Source of the DNA: a virus
Virus record (IMG/VR): IMGVR_UViG_3300031951_000360
Span: 1-43,561 of that record
DNA length: 43,561 nucleotides
Direction: 5' to 3' (one strand)
Shown here: one piece after another, positions 24,630 through 32,680 of the stretch
Position numbering within the stretch: position 1 is the stretch's first letter
Layout: the number at the start of each line of letters is the position of its first letter
Made by a program: the position numbers and the translations under genes
Notes under the pieces: generated by a model
Database searches by the model: none
The model's input: the letters and a program-made list of their open reading frames with translations, nothing else
Told to the model about the DNA's origin: nothing

Positions 24630-26803
24630 CGTTTGTAGTGGGTTGTCATGTTAAGTCGTTTGAACTCTTTGGTGGTACGGAGGGTACAACCACATTTAAA
24701 TAAGAGTGCCAAACAACCTACCATGTTGTCAAAGTATTCGTTGTCGTGTACGTTACGGGTTTTAGCCCATTCGGTTACTACACGGTTGTCTTTGATATTG
24801 ATTTTCTGTTCTGGATCTTCGGAAATCAAATGATCTACGAGGAGACTGTGCTCCCCCTGATTTTCTGGGAGGAACAGTTTGATGCTACCGATGGTTCCTG
24901 GTCTTGCAATGAATCCTCTGTGGCATAGGGTTTTAAGATTGTTTGTGTCCATCTTGAGTGTTGGGATAACTCGGTCAGCAGATGGAGTTGTAAAACAGTG
25001 AAAGTGAAGTTCACGGTCGGAGTTGGTTTGTTCCATCATTGGTCGGTCTTTAACTCCATAGAACAAACCTTGTGCAGCTATTGTGAGTGATCTTTGGGAA
25101 CATTCACGAATAGCTCGGATTACGTGGTCTGTTTGCCAGTTAGAGTCAAATGCAATCCAACGATGAAGAAGTTCAGCTCCATCTTCACGGACATACTTTG
25201 TATGACCGAGAGCATCTGCTAGTTCGATAACTGCTTGGTATACTTGTTCACTAATATCCTCGGGTGGAATATCGTGATAGTATTTCCACATGGGGTTGTA
25301 CAGGTCTTTCTTTTTCCACGTTGTTCCAGGTTGTTGAGGGAATGTTCCGTAGTCAATGATATATGGTCGCAGAACTGTATCTGAGGCCATTGTCATATAT
25401 GTGAGGATTTCTTGGTTACAGTCAACGTGAGTTACAATGTACTTACAATCGGCTGGCACCTTTCTCCTGGGGAGATGGGACTTACGGGATAGGATCATTT
25501 CAGGTGTTGCTTTGAGGATCTCATCTTCTTCTCGGAGTATGTCAATCTTACATTGGCATTCATAGTTGAAGGCTTCCTCACCTTCTTCGTAGTAGAACAC
25601 CATTGCGTGGTGGACTGCCGAGAGTTCGATTGGATCATCTGTGTCCCATTCGTATGCCCATTCCCATGTTGCGTGAGCACCTTCATGGAGAGCATCATAG
25701 TTAGCTCTCACAAATGCTGCTGCACGACGTTGTGCTTTGTCTCGATCTCCTTCTTTGTGCTTGTCGAAGTTTAATAGGATACCTGCAAATTCATCCCAAA
25801 GATCCATGTTCTTAGGCATAGATTTCATCATAGGGTAGCTAGCTACTTCCCACGATGGTTCGTTGAGCATGAAGTGTGTGGCTACGTCACCTAGACGGTT
25901 AGGTGTAATAGTCATAACTGCTCGGATTTTCTTGGCGTGGCTACCACCAAACATAGCTCCACGTTTTACTGTTCGGATGATCTTCTGACAAACTGTTGGG
26001 CTTTCAGCATCTCGGTCGGTCTGGAGATCGTCAAGAAGAATAAAGTCAGGACGCATGACTTTACCGGCTTCTTCACCATACCGAATTCGTTTAGAAATAC
26101 CGCGAAGATTGTCTTTGGTACGAACAAGAATAATAGCTCCTGACGACGGTTCTCCTGGGAGAGAGGGGAACGTGATGGAGTCATTATTCCAAGCAATACC
26201 AGATGGTTCTCCGTTGACTGTTTGTCTTGCTGCTTTGTGAGGTTTTCCTTCCGTGTGTTCAAAGCATGCGAATACGTTAGGGTAGTAAGTGTGGAGATGG
26301 CTGTTGGAGATCAGTTCTGTTTTAAGTTGATCCATGATGTCTTGTGATTTGTCTAGAGCAGACGAAACTACAAGAGCAAAACGGATACGACCTTCGAGAA
26401 TTCCGAGTAGTAGTTGGTTGATTGCTCGGCTTGTTTTAGCAAATCCTCGTGGTTCTGCTTGAACAAGTTTACCTCGACCCTGAACGATGGACTGGAATCG
26501 ACGAATTGCCATCTGTTGTTCTGGACCAAAGTCTTTTTGCCCGGTACTAGCAGGAAAGACAAGTTTGTGGGCATCAACATAATCTTCCATCAATTCTCTA
26601 CGAAGTTCAACTAGTTCTGGTGTGATTTCCAGATCTAGTTTCAGATCGTATATCAGAGATGTATATTTATTTGTTTGTTGGTTAACTTGTCTATCCCGAT
26701 TAGCTCTTAGTTTTATTGCTAGAGCTACTTCATCGGGAGACATTCGTGTTGGTATATCCGAATCGTCATCGAATTCACCAAACAGATCAATCTTTTTAGC
26801 CAT
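24626..26803 (-). CDS. Terminase large subunit
   Basis: 725 residues. The ATPase part has a Walker A variant AEPRGFAKTS (about 117-126) and Walker B FILLDDLQTD. The nuclease part shows RNase H-type acidic positions: IVTHVDCNQEIL, IAFDSNWQTDHV and NEYFDNMVGCLALL. It cuts and pumps DNA into the prohead through the portal. Three polar-motif copies lie inside (24865, 25467, 26155). The first 75 residues are an acidic, helical extension (MAKKIDLFGEFDDDSDIPTRM). No partner small subunit is recognisable next to it. Confidence 0.85.
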   Translation of the reverse strand: MAKKIDLFGEFDDDSDIPTRMSPDEVALAIKLRANRDRQVNQQTNKYTSLIYDLKLDLEITPELVELRRELMEDYVDAHKLVFPASTGQKDFGPEQQMAIRRFQSIVQGRGKLVQAEPRGFAKTSRAINQLLLGILEGRIRFALVVSSALDKSQDIMDQLKTELISNSHLHTYYPNVFACFEHTEGKPHKAARQTVNGEPSGIAWNNDSITFPSLPGEPSSGAIILVRTKDNLRGISKRIRYGEEAGKVMRPDFILLDDLQTDRDAESPTVCQKIIRTVKRGAMFGGSHAKKIRAVMTITPNRLGDVATHFMLNEPSWEVASYPMMKSMPKNMDLWDEFAGILLNFDKHKEGDRDKAQRRAAAFVRANYDALHEGAHATWEWAYEWDTDDPIELSAVHHAMVFYYEEGEEAFNYECQCKIDILREEDEILKATPEMILSRKSHLPRRKVPADCKYIVTHVDCNQEILTYMTMASDTVLRPYIIDYGTFPQQPGTTWKKKDLYNPMWKYYHDIPPEDISEQVYQAVIELADALGHTKYVREDGAELLHRWIAFDSNWQTDHVIRAIRECSQRSLTIAAQGLFYGVKDRPMMEQTNSDRELHFHCFTTPSADRVIPTLKMDTNNLKTLCHRGFIARPGTIGSIKLFLPENQGEHSLLVDHLISEDPEQKINIKDNRVVTEWAKTRNVHDNEYFDNMVGCLALLFKCGCTLRTTKEFKRLNMTTHYKR

Positions 26804-26806
26804 CGA

Positions 26807-28834
26807 CTACGCAAATCCTATGTGTTCGAGACCTTCTCGGAGTGAGTCGATTAGTTGGAACTTGAGTACATGTCTACCAACACCAGTCGAGGATTGTTTG
26901 TATCCGTTGACAAGTTGGAGGGCAATCAAGTCTTGTAGTTCTCGGTTGACTCGTTCCATTGATTGTTCTGTAGCTGTTACTATTTCATCTCGGGAATGAG
27001 GTTCATTCATAATAACTCTACAGATTTTCATTCTAGGAGAATGGTAGTCAATGATGTCCCGAACTACTTTAGCAACAAGTTGGTGTACAAGTTCGTTGGG
27101 TCTATCGATCCCGAGTACAACTGGAGCACACATATAGAGCTTTGTGAGTTGTCCAATCAAACGAGCTGGTACTTCGATAACTGGTTCGAATGTAATTTCT
27201 CGTTGACCAAACTTCTCACGGTCTACTTTAGTACGAAGTGTTGCTGCAAGTCTAGCCCAGGTTCGAATGTTGGTTTGTTCTCGAAGTCCTAGTTGGATGT
27301 TGTTAGGTCGTTGCATCAAGTGTTCGATAAAACCTTTGGCTGCTGATACGACCGGCATTTCTGGGGGGAGAGTTGATGGGTTGATAGCTACCATCATAGA
27401 TCGTTGTAACATACGTTCTTCGATACACTCTCGGTCACGTTCGGAGATGTCCAATTCAAAGTCCAGGTATCGTTCACCAAGGAATGACTGATCGGATCTA
27501 CGGAGGACTTGGGTTCCGCAGAGGATCATAGTTGATCGGATGTTCTTGTAATCGAAGGCAACCATGTTCTTGAAGAACGTAGAACTGTCTTTATCGTAGA
27601 AATCTCGGAGTTCTGAGAAGATCTTTTCGATGTTAGGTTGACGAAGCAAAGCATCGGCGTCTTTAACAATCAGAGTCTTTCCAGCAATGAGTGGAATGAG
27701 AGATGCGTCTTGACCAGCATCATCTTTCCATCCAGAGAATAGACCAGTGAAGGTTGACTTGACGACTACTTGATCTGAACCTGATACACATTTGGCAATG
27801 GTGGTTTTTCCTGAGGAGGGAGCACCGATGAGGCGTACCCAAATCTGTTCACCTTCTATTCGTACTGAATAGATGGAAGAGAGAACGAGGAGTAGTCCCA
27901 TCTTCATTGGGGTAGTCGTGTGATAGACTTGTTCGTATCTGGACATCAGATCTTCGAAAGTAGTACAAGTCTTGTCAGCAGGAATTGTGTCTACGGTCGT
28001 CTTGACGACCACCGTATTTTCTGGGGATGTATATGGTTGTATCCAGTCTTTGATACGACCGTATGCTGCCCTACCGTATTCCCTGTAACAATCGTTGAGA
28101 TCGTATCCCTCGTCTTTCTGTTCAGGCCAACGAAGAATGGAGATCGATTTGGGTTTGTACTGTGATTTAGCAATGTGCTTCAGAATCACATTCTCATAAC
28201 CAGCACGACCGGAATTGTCATTGTCGTATGCAAAGATGATGTTCTTTTCGGATAGAAGTTCACACCATGTGTCTTTCCATACTCCAGCTCCAGGTACAGC
28301 GATTGGGGTTATGGGTTGACTACCGATGATAGCCCTAGCAGCAAGACGGTCCCAGTGTCCTTCTGCAATGAGGATCGTATCTTCGGTAGTTTCATCCCAG
28401 TTCATGAGGGTGTGTTCCATCGTGGGGGAAGCCATGATGATCCACTTGTCGTGCCATTCGTGGGTGGTCTTGTCTTGCTTCTTTGTTTGCACAACTTTAT
28501 AGATGTTCTGCAAACGGTTGTGTTTGAAAGTGGGGATCAAGTATGTGCCGTTGAGAGGGTTGTACTTGAGTCCACATTCTTGTACACAAGAAAGTGGGAG
28601 GTCACGTAGATTGGATATGAACTTGCTGGTTTGTGTTACGTTATCGAATTGTTCGTAGAGCATTCGAAGGAACATAACAGGATTACCGCTTTTCATGCAG
28701 ACCTTGCAGTCCCACATGAAGTTCTCTGCGTTATAGAAAAAGTGTTTCTCCTTTTCACAGAATGGGCAATCTGTGATATACTGGTTTCCGTGCTGTTGAG
28801 GGTGGACTCCAGTATGAAATTCGAATATGTGCAT
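26807..28834 (-). CDS. Primase-helicase with zinc ribbon, TOPRIM and AAA ATPase
   Basis: 675 residues. N-terminal zinc ribbon CPFC (23-26) and CKVC (43-46). TOPRIM primase core about 150-220: ILIAEGHWD with Glu159, then FAYDNDNSGRAG with Asp204 and Asp206. The C-terminal half is a P-loop ATPase with GAPSSGKTT (337-345), LIVKDAD as Walker B and a GTQ sensor region (ILCGTQVLRRSDQSFLGERYLDFEL). It is AAA/SF3-like rather than DnaB-like, so primase and unwinding motor seem fused. The Walker A codons coincide with a polar motif copy at 27811. It lies beside the polymerase gene in the replication block. Confidence 0.82.
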   Translation of the reverse strand: MHIFEFHTGVHPQQHGNQYITDCPFCEKEKHFFYNAENFMWDCKVCMKSGNPVMFLRMLYEQFDNVTQTSKFISNLRDLPLSCVQECGLKYNPLNGTYLIPTFKHNRLQNIYKVVQTKKQDKTTHEWHDKWIIMASPTMEHTLMNWDETTEDTILIAEGHWDRLAARAIIGSQPITPIAVPGAGVWKDTWCELLSEKNIIFAYDNDNSGRAGYENVILKHIAKSQYKPKSISILRWPEQKDEGYDLNDCYREYGRAAYGRIKDWIQPYTSPENTVVVKTTVDTIPADKTCTTFEDLMSRYEQVYHTTTPMKMGLLLVLSSIYSVRIEGEQIWVRLIGAPSSGKTTIAKCVSGSDQVVVKSTFTGLFSGWKDDAGQDASLIPLIAGKTLIVKDADALLRQPNIEKIFSELRDFYDKDSSTFFKNMVAFDYKNIRSTMILCGTQVLRRSDQSFLGERYLDFELDISERDRECIEERMLQRSMMVAINPSTLPPEMPVVSAAKGFIEHLMQRPNNIQLGLREQTNIRTWARLAATLRTKVDREKFGQREITFEPVIEVPARLIGQLTKLYMCAPVVLGIDRPNELVHQLVAKVVRDIIDYHSPRMKICRVIMNEPHSRDEIVTATEQSMERVNRELQDLIALQLVNGYKQSSTGVGRHVLKFQLIDSLREGLEHIGFA

Positions 28835-29088
28835 CAGTACAGGTCTTTCTTTCGAATGATATTACTAGCATAGTTCATGATCGTCGCCACATCTTCCTGG
28901 GTGGGATGGTTCATGATTTCATCGATAAAGTCTATTACTCCCAATATTACTTCTACGTCCGGTGATGGAGGAAAGTTAGGGTCAAGGTTGGGATAAACTT
29001 TAAGGTAGTGCTTGAGATTATTGGATATTTCGAGAAGGTTTGCTTTGAGCAAAATAACCTTCTCTTTAAGTGTAACAGGTTGTGGCAT
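28834..29088 (-). CDS. Hypothetical helical protein between primase and polymerase
   Basis: 84 residues, helix-rich (MPQPVTLKEKVILLKANLLEISNNLKHYLKVYP, then VEVILGVIDFIDEIMNHPTQEDVATIMNYASNIIRKK). The ATG overlaps the stop of the tiny membrane gene (TAATG), and the stop overlaps the primase start. It could be a replisome accessory protein by location. A polar motif lies at 28897. Confidence 0.48.
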   Translation of the reverse strand: MPQPVTLKEKVILLKANLLEISNNLKHYLKVYPNLDPNFPPSPDVEVILGVIDFIDEIMNHPTQEDVATIMNYASNIIRKKDLY

Positions 29089-29189
29089 TATACTAGTTTT
29101 TGTCCTCGTTTACCATGTAGGTATCCAATAAGATACATACAGAGATGAGTAAGTAAAAGTCCTGCAATAAATAAAAAGAAGTCGTTCAT
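29088..29189 (-). CDS. 33-residue membrane protein
   Basis: The frame reads MNDFFLFIAGLLLTHLCMYLIGYLHGKRGQKLV. The ATG overlaps the DNA polymerase stop (ATGA) and the TAA overlaps the next ATG (TAATG), so it is translationally coupled on both sides. One membrane span (about residues 4-24) is followed by a basic cytoplasmic tail. Genes this short are easily missed. Two similar tiny membrane genes exist in this window. Confidence 0.65.
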   Translation of the reverse strand: MNDFFLFIAGLLLTHLCMYLIGYLHGKRGQKLV

Positions 29190-31081
29190 TTTGATGCCAG
29201 TATATCTTGGATGATCCAGTTGGTTTCGTCGGAGGGGTGATAGAGGAGTTCCCAGGTAACATCACAGGATGGGATGAATCGTTTACAAGCTCGAATAATA
29301 GCTGCACACTTGGCGTCGATTATCCTGGGGAGTGATGTTGTGAGTGGTACTTCGGTGTCAAGACTGTCATGGACTTGTGAGTTCATCTGACAGTTGAACT
29401 TGATGTAGTTTGGGTCGTGTTTCCATTCGATCATAGAAACTGTCATAAGCCATCCAGCACTACCTTGAACGAAGTAGTTACATGCTTTGAATGGTTCGTC
29501 TGCTGGAACGTCGAGACGATAACCTCCAAGAGTATGAACAGCGTATACGTTGTAGCGTTTGTATACTTCGTTAGCAAGTTGGACCCGAGAAGTCATGAAC
29601 TCTTTGATTCCCGGAAATCGACGGTCAATGAGTGCACAATAATTCTTGGTAGGGTTCTTTCCCCCGTGGTAGGTTTCGTTGGTCTTATGATCTGTAGCAC
29701 CATAGATGCGTGCAAAGTTACCGTTTTTGACGTGTCCGTATTTGACGAGTGCTTTTTGTTCAAGTTCCGAATGTAATCGTTTGGACTTAGATTTAGCGGT
29801 AACATAGTGTGGATAGAGTTGGGGGAAAATGGTTTCCATGATCATTGCGTGAACGGACTTGCCGGATTCAAATGCCGCAATAAGTTCGGGATTGTTGACT
29901 GAGTATGCCCAGATACGCAGTTCTATATTGACCATGTCGGTGGAAATCCACACCATTCCTGGTGGGGGACCGAATAGAGTCTTGAGTAACTTGTCAACGT
30001 TCTGGTCGTTGGGGTTGGAGGAGGACTGTCTGGTTTCTCGTGTACCTGTAATGTTGAGGAAGGAATGGGTTCGATGGTTTTCGTCAATCCAGTTGAGGTA
30101 TCCTGTAATGTCAGATACATGCTTCATCTTCTTCTTGTACTGGGAGAGTTCGATGAGTGCTGGGTTCTTGGATTCATCGGAGTATGCAGCAATGGCGTGT
30201 TTGTCCATTGCTGGCGTAGTTTTGTCAACGGTTGTATGAAACTGTACGGGAATCTTACAACGATTGTGGATGAGATCGATAAGATGAGCACGGTTGTTGG
30301 GGTCGAAGCGGTAGGTAATACCTGCATATGTTTTCATCTGTTGTCGATGAATTTCCATTTCTTCTGTGTATTGCTGGACTAACTTCTTAGCATCTTCTAC
30401 ATAGAAGTTCTTTCCGGTGGTTTGAATGTCGTATGCAATCTTTAGAAGTTCTTTGCGTACTCGATAAGGTTCCAGAAGATTATCGTATAGCAGTGAATGC
30501 TTGAATACTTCCCATAATAGAAAAGTACGACGAGCATCATGAGCACCGTAATCTTCACACTCATCTGGAGCAAGCCAGTAATCCATCTTCCAAAACTCAG
30601 TACCATTCTTACGGATTCCTGGGAAGTGGGGATGTCCTGCTTTGGCTACAGCATATCCTTTGGCACGTCCTTCTCGTACACGTTCTTTGACAATGGCTGC
30701 AAGACGGTGTTCATCGTCATCCCAGTAGTCAAGGTATTTGATTGCTAGATCTTTAAGACCGTGAACATCTCCAGAACAAATACAGTGGGACGCTAGGAGA
30801 GTATCTTCTAGTTTATCCCAGAAAAGTTCTGTTGGAATTCCGATAGTGGATAATGCACGAATGTCGAAGTTGGCATTGTGCATTACAATCTTCTGGGCTG
30901 ATTTGATGGTAGATATGAATAAATCAATCTCATCATCATCCCAGTAAACTTCTCTGGTATGTGGATTAACTTCCCCACGCCAAGAGTAGTCGTACTTACC
31001 GTCACAAGCTGTAATGAGGAATGGTTTACAACCGTGAAAGAAGTCGATGCCTGTGGTCTCAGTATCAACTGCTAGGATCAT
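29186..31081 (-). CDS. DNA polymerase, family A, with 3'-5' exonuclease
   Basis: 631 residues. The exonuclease domain has AVDTETTG (residues 4-11), MHNANFDIRAL and YGAHDARRTFLLW, the DEDD set. The polymerase domain has motif A WISTDMVNIELR (D kept, but the usual D-Y-S-Q is D-M-V-N), motif B VKYGHVKNGNFARIYGATDH (a K-x3-F-x3-YG pattern) and motif C NSQVHDSLDTEV. Lack of a 5' nuclease domain is normal for phage enzymes. It makes phage DNA, probably with the primase-helicase nearby. The ATG follows the previous stop by two bases. Confidence 0.92.
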   Translation of the reverse strand: MILAVDTETTGIDFFHGCKPFLITACDGKYDYSWRGEVNPHTREVYWDDDEIDLFISTIKSAQKIVMHNANFDIRALSTIGIPTELFWDKLEDTLLASHCICSGDVHGLKDLAIKYLDYWDDDEHRLAAIVKERVREGRAKGYAVAKAGHPHFPGIRKNGTEFWKMDYWLAPDECEDYGAHDARRTFLLWEVFKHSLLYDNLLEPYRVRKELLKIAYDIQTTGKNFYVEDAKKLVQQYTEEMEIHRQQMKTYAGITYRFDPNNRAHLIDLIHNRCKIPVQFHTTVDKTTPAMDKHAIAAYSDESKNPALIELSQYKKKMKHVSDITGYLNWIDENHRTHSFLNITGTRETRQSSSNPNDQNVDKLLKTLFGPPPGMVWISTDMVNIELRIWAYSVNNPELIAAFESGKSVHAMIMETIFPQLYPHYVTAKSKSKRLHSELEQKALVKYGHVKNGNFARIYGATDHKTNETYHGGKNPTKNYCALIDRRFPGIKEFMTSRVQLANEVYKRYNVYAVHTLGGYRLDVPADEPFKACNYFVQGSAGWLMTVSMIEWKHDPNYIKFNCQMNSQVHDSLDTEVPLTTSLPRIIDAKCAAIIRACKRFIPSCDVTWELLYHPSDETNWIIQDILASK

Positions 31082-31083
31082 AA

Positions 31084-31248
31084 TTATATAAGCTCAAGGA
31101 GTTTTTGAATGAAACTGTCAGGATCAATGACAGAGTAAGTGATTGGAGTATAATCATCTTCATCCATAGGTACAGCAATTTCCATAGTGGATGCTTTGAC
31201 ACATTCGATGATTTCTCGAATGAGTTCTTGTTTTTCTTCAGCACTCAT
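31084..31248 (-). CDS. Small acidic hypothetical protein
   Basis: 54 residues from the ATG at 31246-31248, which overlaps the upstream stop (ATGA). The longer start at 31266 is less likely for that reason. MSAEEKQELIREIIECVKASTMEIAVPMDEDDYTPITYSVIDPDSFIQKLLELI: helix, acidic loop, helix. No known family. It precedes the DNA polymerase gene, where small replication accessory proteins often lie. Confidence 0.5.
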   Translation of the reverse strand: MSAEEKQELIREIIECVKASTMEIAVPMDEDDYTPITYSVIDPDSFIQKLLELI

Positions 31249-31565
31249 TTTTCTGTTTCCCTGCATGCGGCTTTACATGCAGCTTTCCATTCTTCTAGGT
31301 TCTTACGTTGTTTCGGTCGAAAATCTGGGTCCATAAGTTTGAATTTAACGCTAATGGGCCTTTCAAATCGGTTGTTGATTTTTTTGGTAAGTCCGGTTGG
31401 TTTCCTGGGGAAGGTGCGTTTGGCTGTGGTTTCATTTGAGTAGATGAAGATTGCTGTGACAGAGAATAGTCCTGTGTCGTTGTCATGTTCAGATGGGAGT
31501 ACTTTATGATAGGTTTGCTTCTTTGATCCAAGTGCAATGTCAATGAGTCTAGACAGTGGGTCCAT
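31245..31565 (-). CDS. Hypothetical protein with basic C-terminus
   Basis: 106 residues from the ATG at 31563-31565 (GGAAG about 14 bases upstream; weak). MDPLSRLIDIALGSKKQTYHKVLPSEHDNDTGLFSVTAIFIYSNETTAKRTFPRKPTG is strand-rich, ending in RPKQRKNLEEWKAACKAACRETEK. No family recognised. A polar motif (31405) sits mid-gene. It overlaps the previous gene by 17 bases. Confidence 0.45.
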   Translation of the reverse strand: MDPLSRLIDIALGSKKQTYHKVLPSEHDNDTGLFSVTAIFIYSNETTAKRTFPRKPTGLTKKINNRFERPISVKFKLMDPDFRPKQRKNLEEWKAACKAACRETEK

Positions 31566-32079
31566 GATCGGGAGTTGCTTCCGGTGCATAGTAGGGGTTA
31601 AAGATGTTGTCATCACAAAATTCGTTAAGTTTAGTGACTAAGTAACTAAAGCACTTGGGTGCTGTTAGATACAGTTTTGCTAATCCAGTACCATAACCAT
31701 TGGCTGAAAGAGCAATTGGATGTTCTTTATTGAGTTCATAAAGATTTTGCATATCGTGATTGACTAGATTACGATAGTGAATATAGTCTCTGTCGGTAAA
31801 GAACGAACTTGGGATGTTCTTGGGTCGTTTCTTTGTTCTGATACCGAAACTGTTTTCACAGTTACGGATGATTGCTTGACCACCGGTCCCTTCTCGTTCA
31901 ATGTTGTCACTGAATACAAACACTCGTTCTGGAAATCTGTTACAGAGAACTATGGAAAAGTCTACTGTAACTAGATAGATTTGTGAATTACGTTTGTATT
32001 CTGAACTGGTTCGGAACAGTAAGTTAAACTGTTCCTGGGGAGGAGGAATTAGTAGTATCTGGTTCTTGGGATATGTCAT
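31549..32079 (-). CDS. Protein with macrodomain-like 'FSDN-GGQA' motif
   Basis: 176 residues from the ATG at 32077-32079; upstream is a TTG-started extension I reject. The segment VFVFSDNIEREGTGGQAIIRNCENSFGIRTKKRPKNIPSSFFTD matches a conserved phage family with FGDN-x5-GxGGQA...FGIxTK...FFTD, thought to be nucleotide- or ADP-ribose-related. YGTGLAKL near the C-terminus supports a small-molecule-binding fold. It could modify or reverse NAD-based defence or signalling, but that is inference. Confidence 0.6.
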   Translation of the reverse strand: MTYPKNQILLIPPPQEQFNLLFRTSSEYKRNSQIYLVTVDFSIVLCNRFPERVFVFSDNIEREGTGGQAIIRNCENSFGIRTKKRPKNIPSSFFTDRDYIHYRNLVNHDMQNLYELNKEHPIALSANGYGTGLAKLYLTAPKCFSYLVTKLNEFCDDNIFNPYYAPEATPDHGPTV

Positions 32080-32140
32080 GTAAGTATGATGGGATTCCTT
32101 AAACTGGTTGTGACGACTTGTCAAAGTATAATACAATAAA

Positions 32141-32250
32141 GGATCGGGCAGGAATTACACCTGCTAGCCCACGGTATAGAGCACCATACCCGCTATGTAC
32201 CCTTGATAAGAGGGCCGTTGGTTATGTGTCGTTGTCCACATCGCCGATCC
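32141..32250 (-). ncRNA. tRNA-like or cloverleaf-like structured RNA candidate
   Basis: The 110-base stretch in the gap 32080-32261 folds, by eye, as a closing stem of 7 perfect pairs (GGATCGG / CCGATCC) with four arms: ATGTG/CACAT, a CCCT/AGGG arm with a 7-base loop CTTATCA, GGTAT/ATACC, and GCAGG/CCTGC next to the closing stem. The last arm sits exactly where a tRNA T-arm would, with loop TGTAATT (T54 and A58 kept, C56 lost). The arms are too long and spaced for a normal tRNA, and there is no encoded CCA. It may be a tRNA-derived decoy, regulatory RNA or terminator variant. Confidence 0.3.
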
Positions 32251-32261
32251 TGTAACAAACG

Positions 32262-32612
32262 TTACCGACAACAGCCGAGTCGACGAACCAACGAACGAAC
32301 TGGACGTACTACGAAAGTACGAACAGGTGTTCGACGGACGGAGACAACAGGTGATGCTGCTGCCGTGGAAGATCCACAAGTGCAATTTGCACAAGTGCAG
32401 TCTGCTGCGGTTGCAACCATCGCCATACGAACTGGTGCAGTAGCTACACGTGCTACGGCAACCGCTGCTGAACGGAGTGGTGTACATACTCCGTTAGCAC
32501 AAGCTGGAGATTGATCCGAAACAAGAATCCCTTGTTCGGACATATAAACTCCAGCCGACAAATTGGCTGCAAACAATGCAACCATGCACAAACTAAACAC
32601 AAAACCCTTCAT
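32262..32612 (-). CDS. Secreted Cys-rich protein, planctomycete-like
   Basis: 116 residues. ATG preceded by AAGGAG. Signal peptide MKGFVFSLCMVALFAANLSAG, then CANGVC, an Ala/Val-rich segment with DCTCANCTCG, and a basic C-terminus RRTPVRTFVVRPVRSLVRRLGCCR. Small secreted proteins with this RPVR / CC tail are common in Planctomycetes. This points to the host and to gene capture from it. It is the odd one out in a replication module. Possible roles are envelope modification or superinfection exclusion. Confidence 0.55.
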   Translation of the reverse strand: MKGFVFSLCMVALFAANLSAGVYMSEQGILVSDQSPACANGVCTPLRSAAVAVARVATAPVRMAMVATAADCTCANCTCGSSTAAASPVVSVRRTPVRTFVVRPVRSLVRRLGCCR

Positions 32613-32680
32613 AGCATATACTCCTTGCTACGAGAAACGAAACAAACAACTAGCCGGTGGAATACCGTTAGGTGTTACAA

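Noticed and set aside
32141-32250. Ordinary tRNA gene
   Set aside because: Arm spacing, total length and T-loop (TGTAATT) do not fit a standard tRNA; kept only as a structured RNA candidate.
32164-32487. Open frame of 107 codons on the minus strand
   Set aside because: It overlaps the secreted protein gene in another frame, has Cys/Ser-rich random composition and no ribosome site; the 116-residue frame has a signal peptide and AAGGAG.
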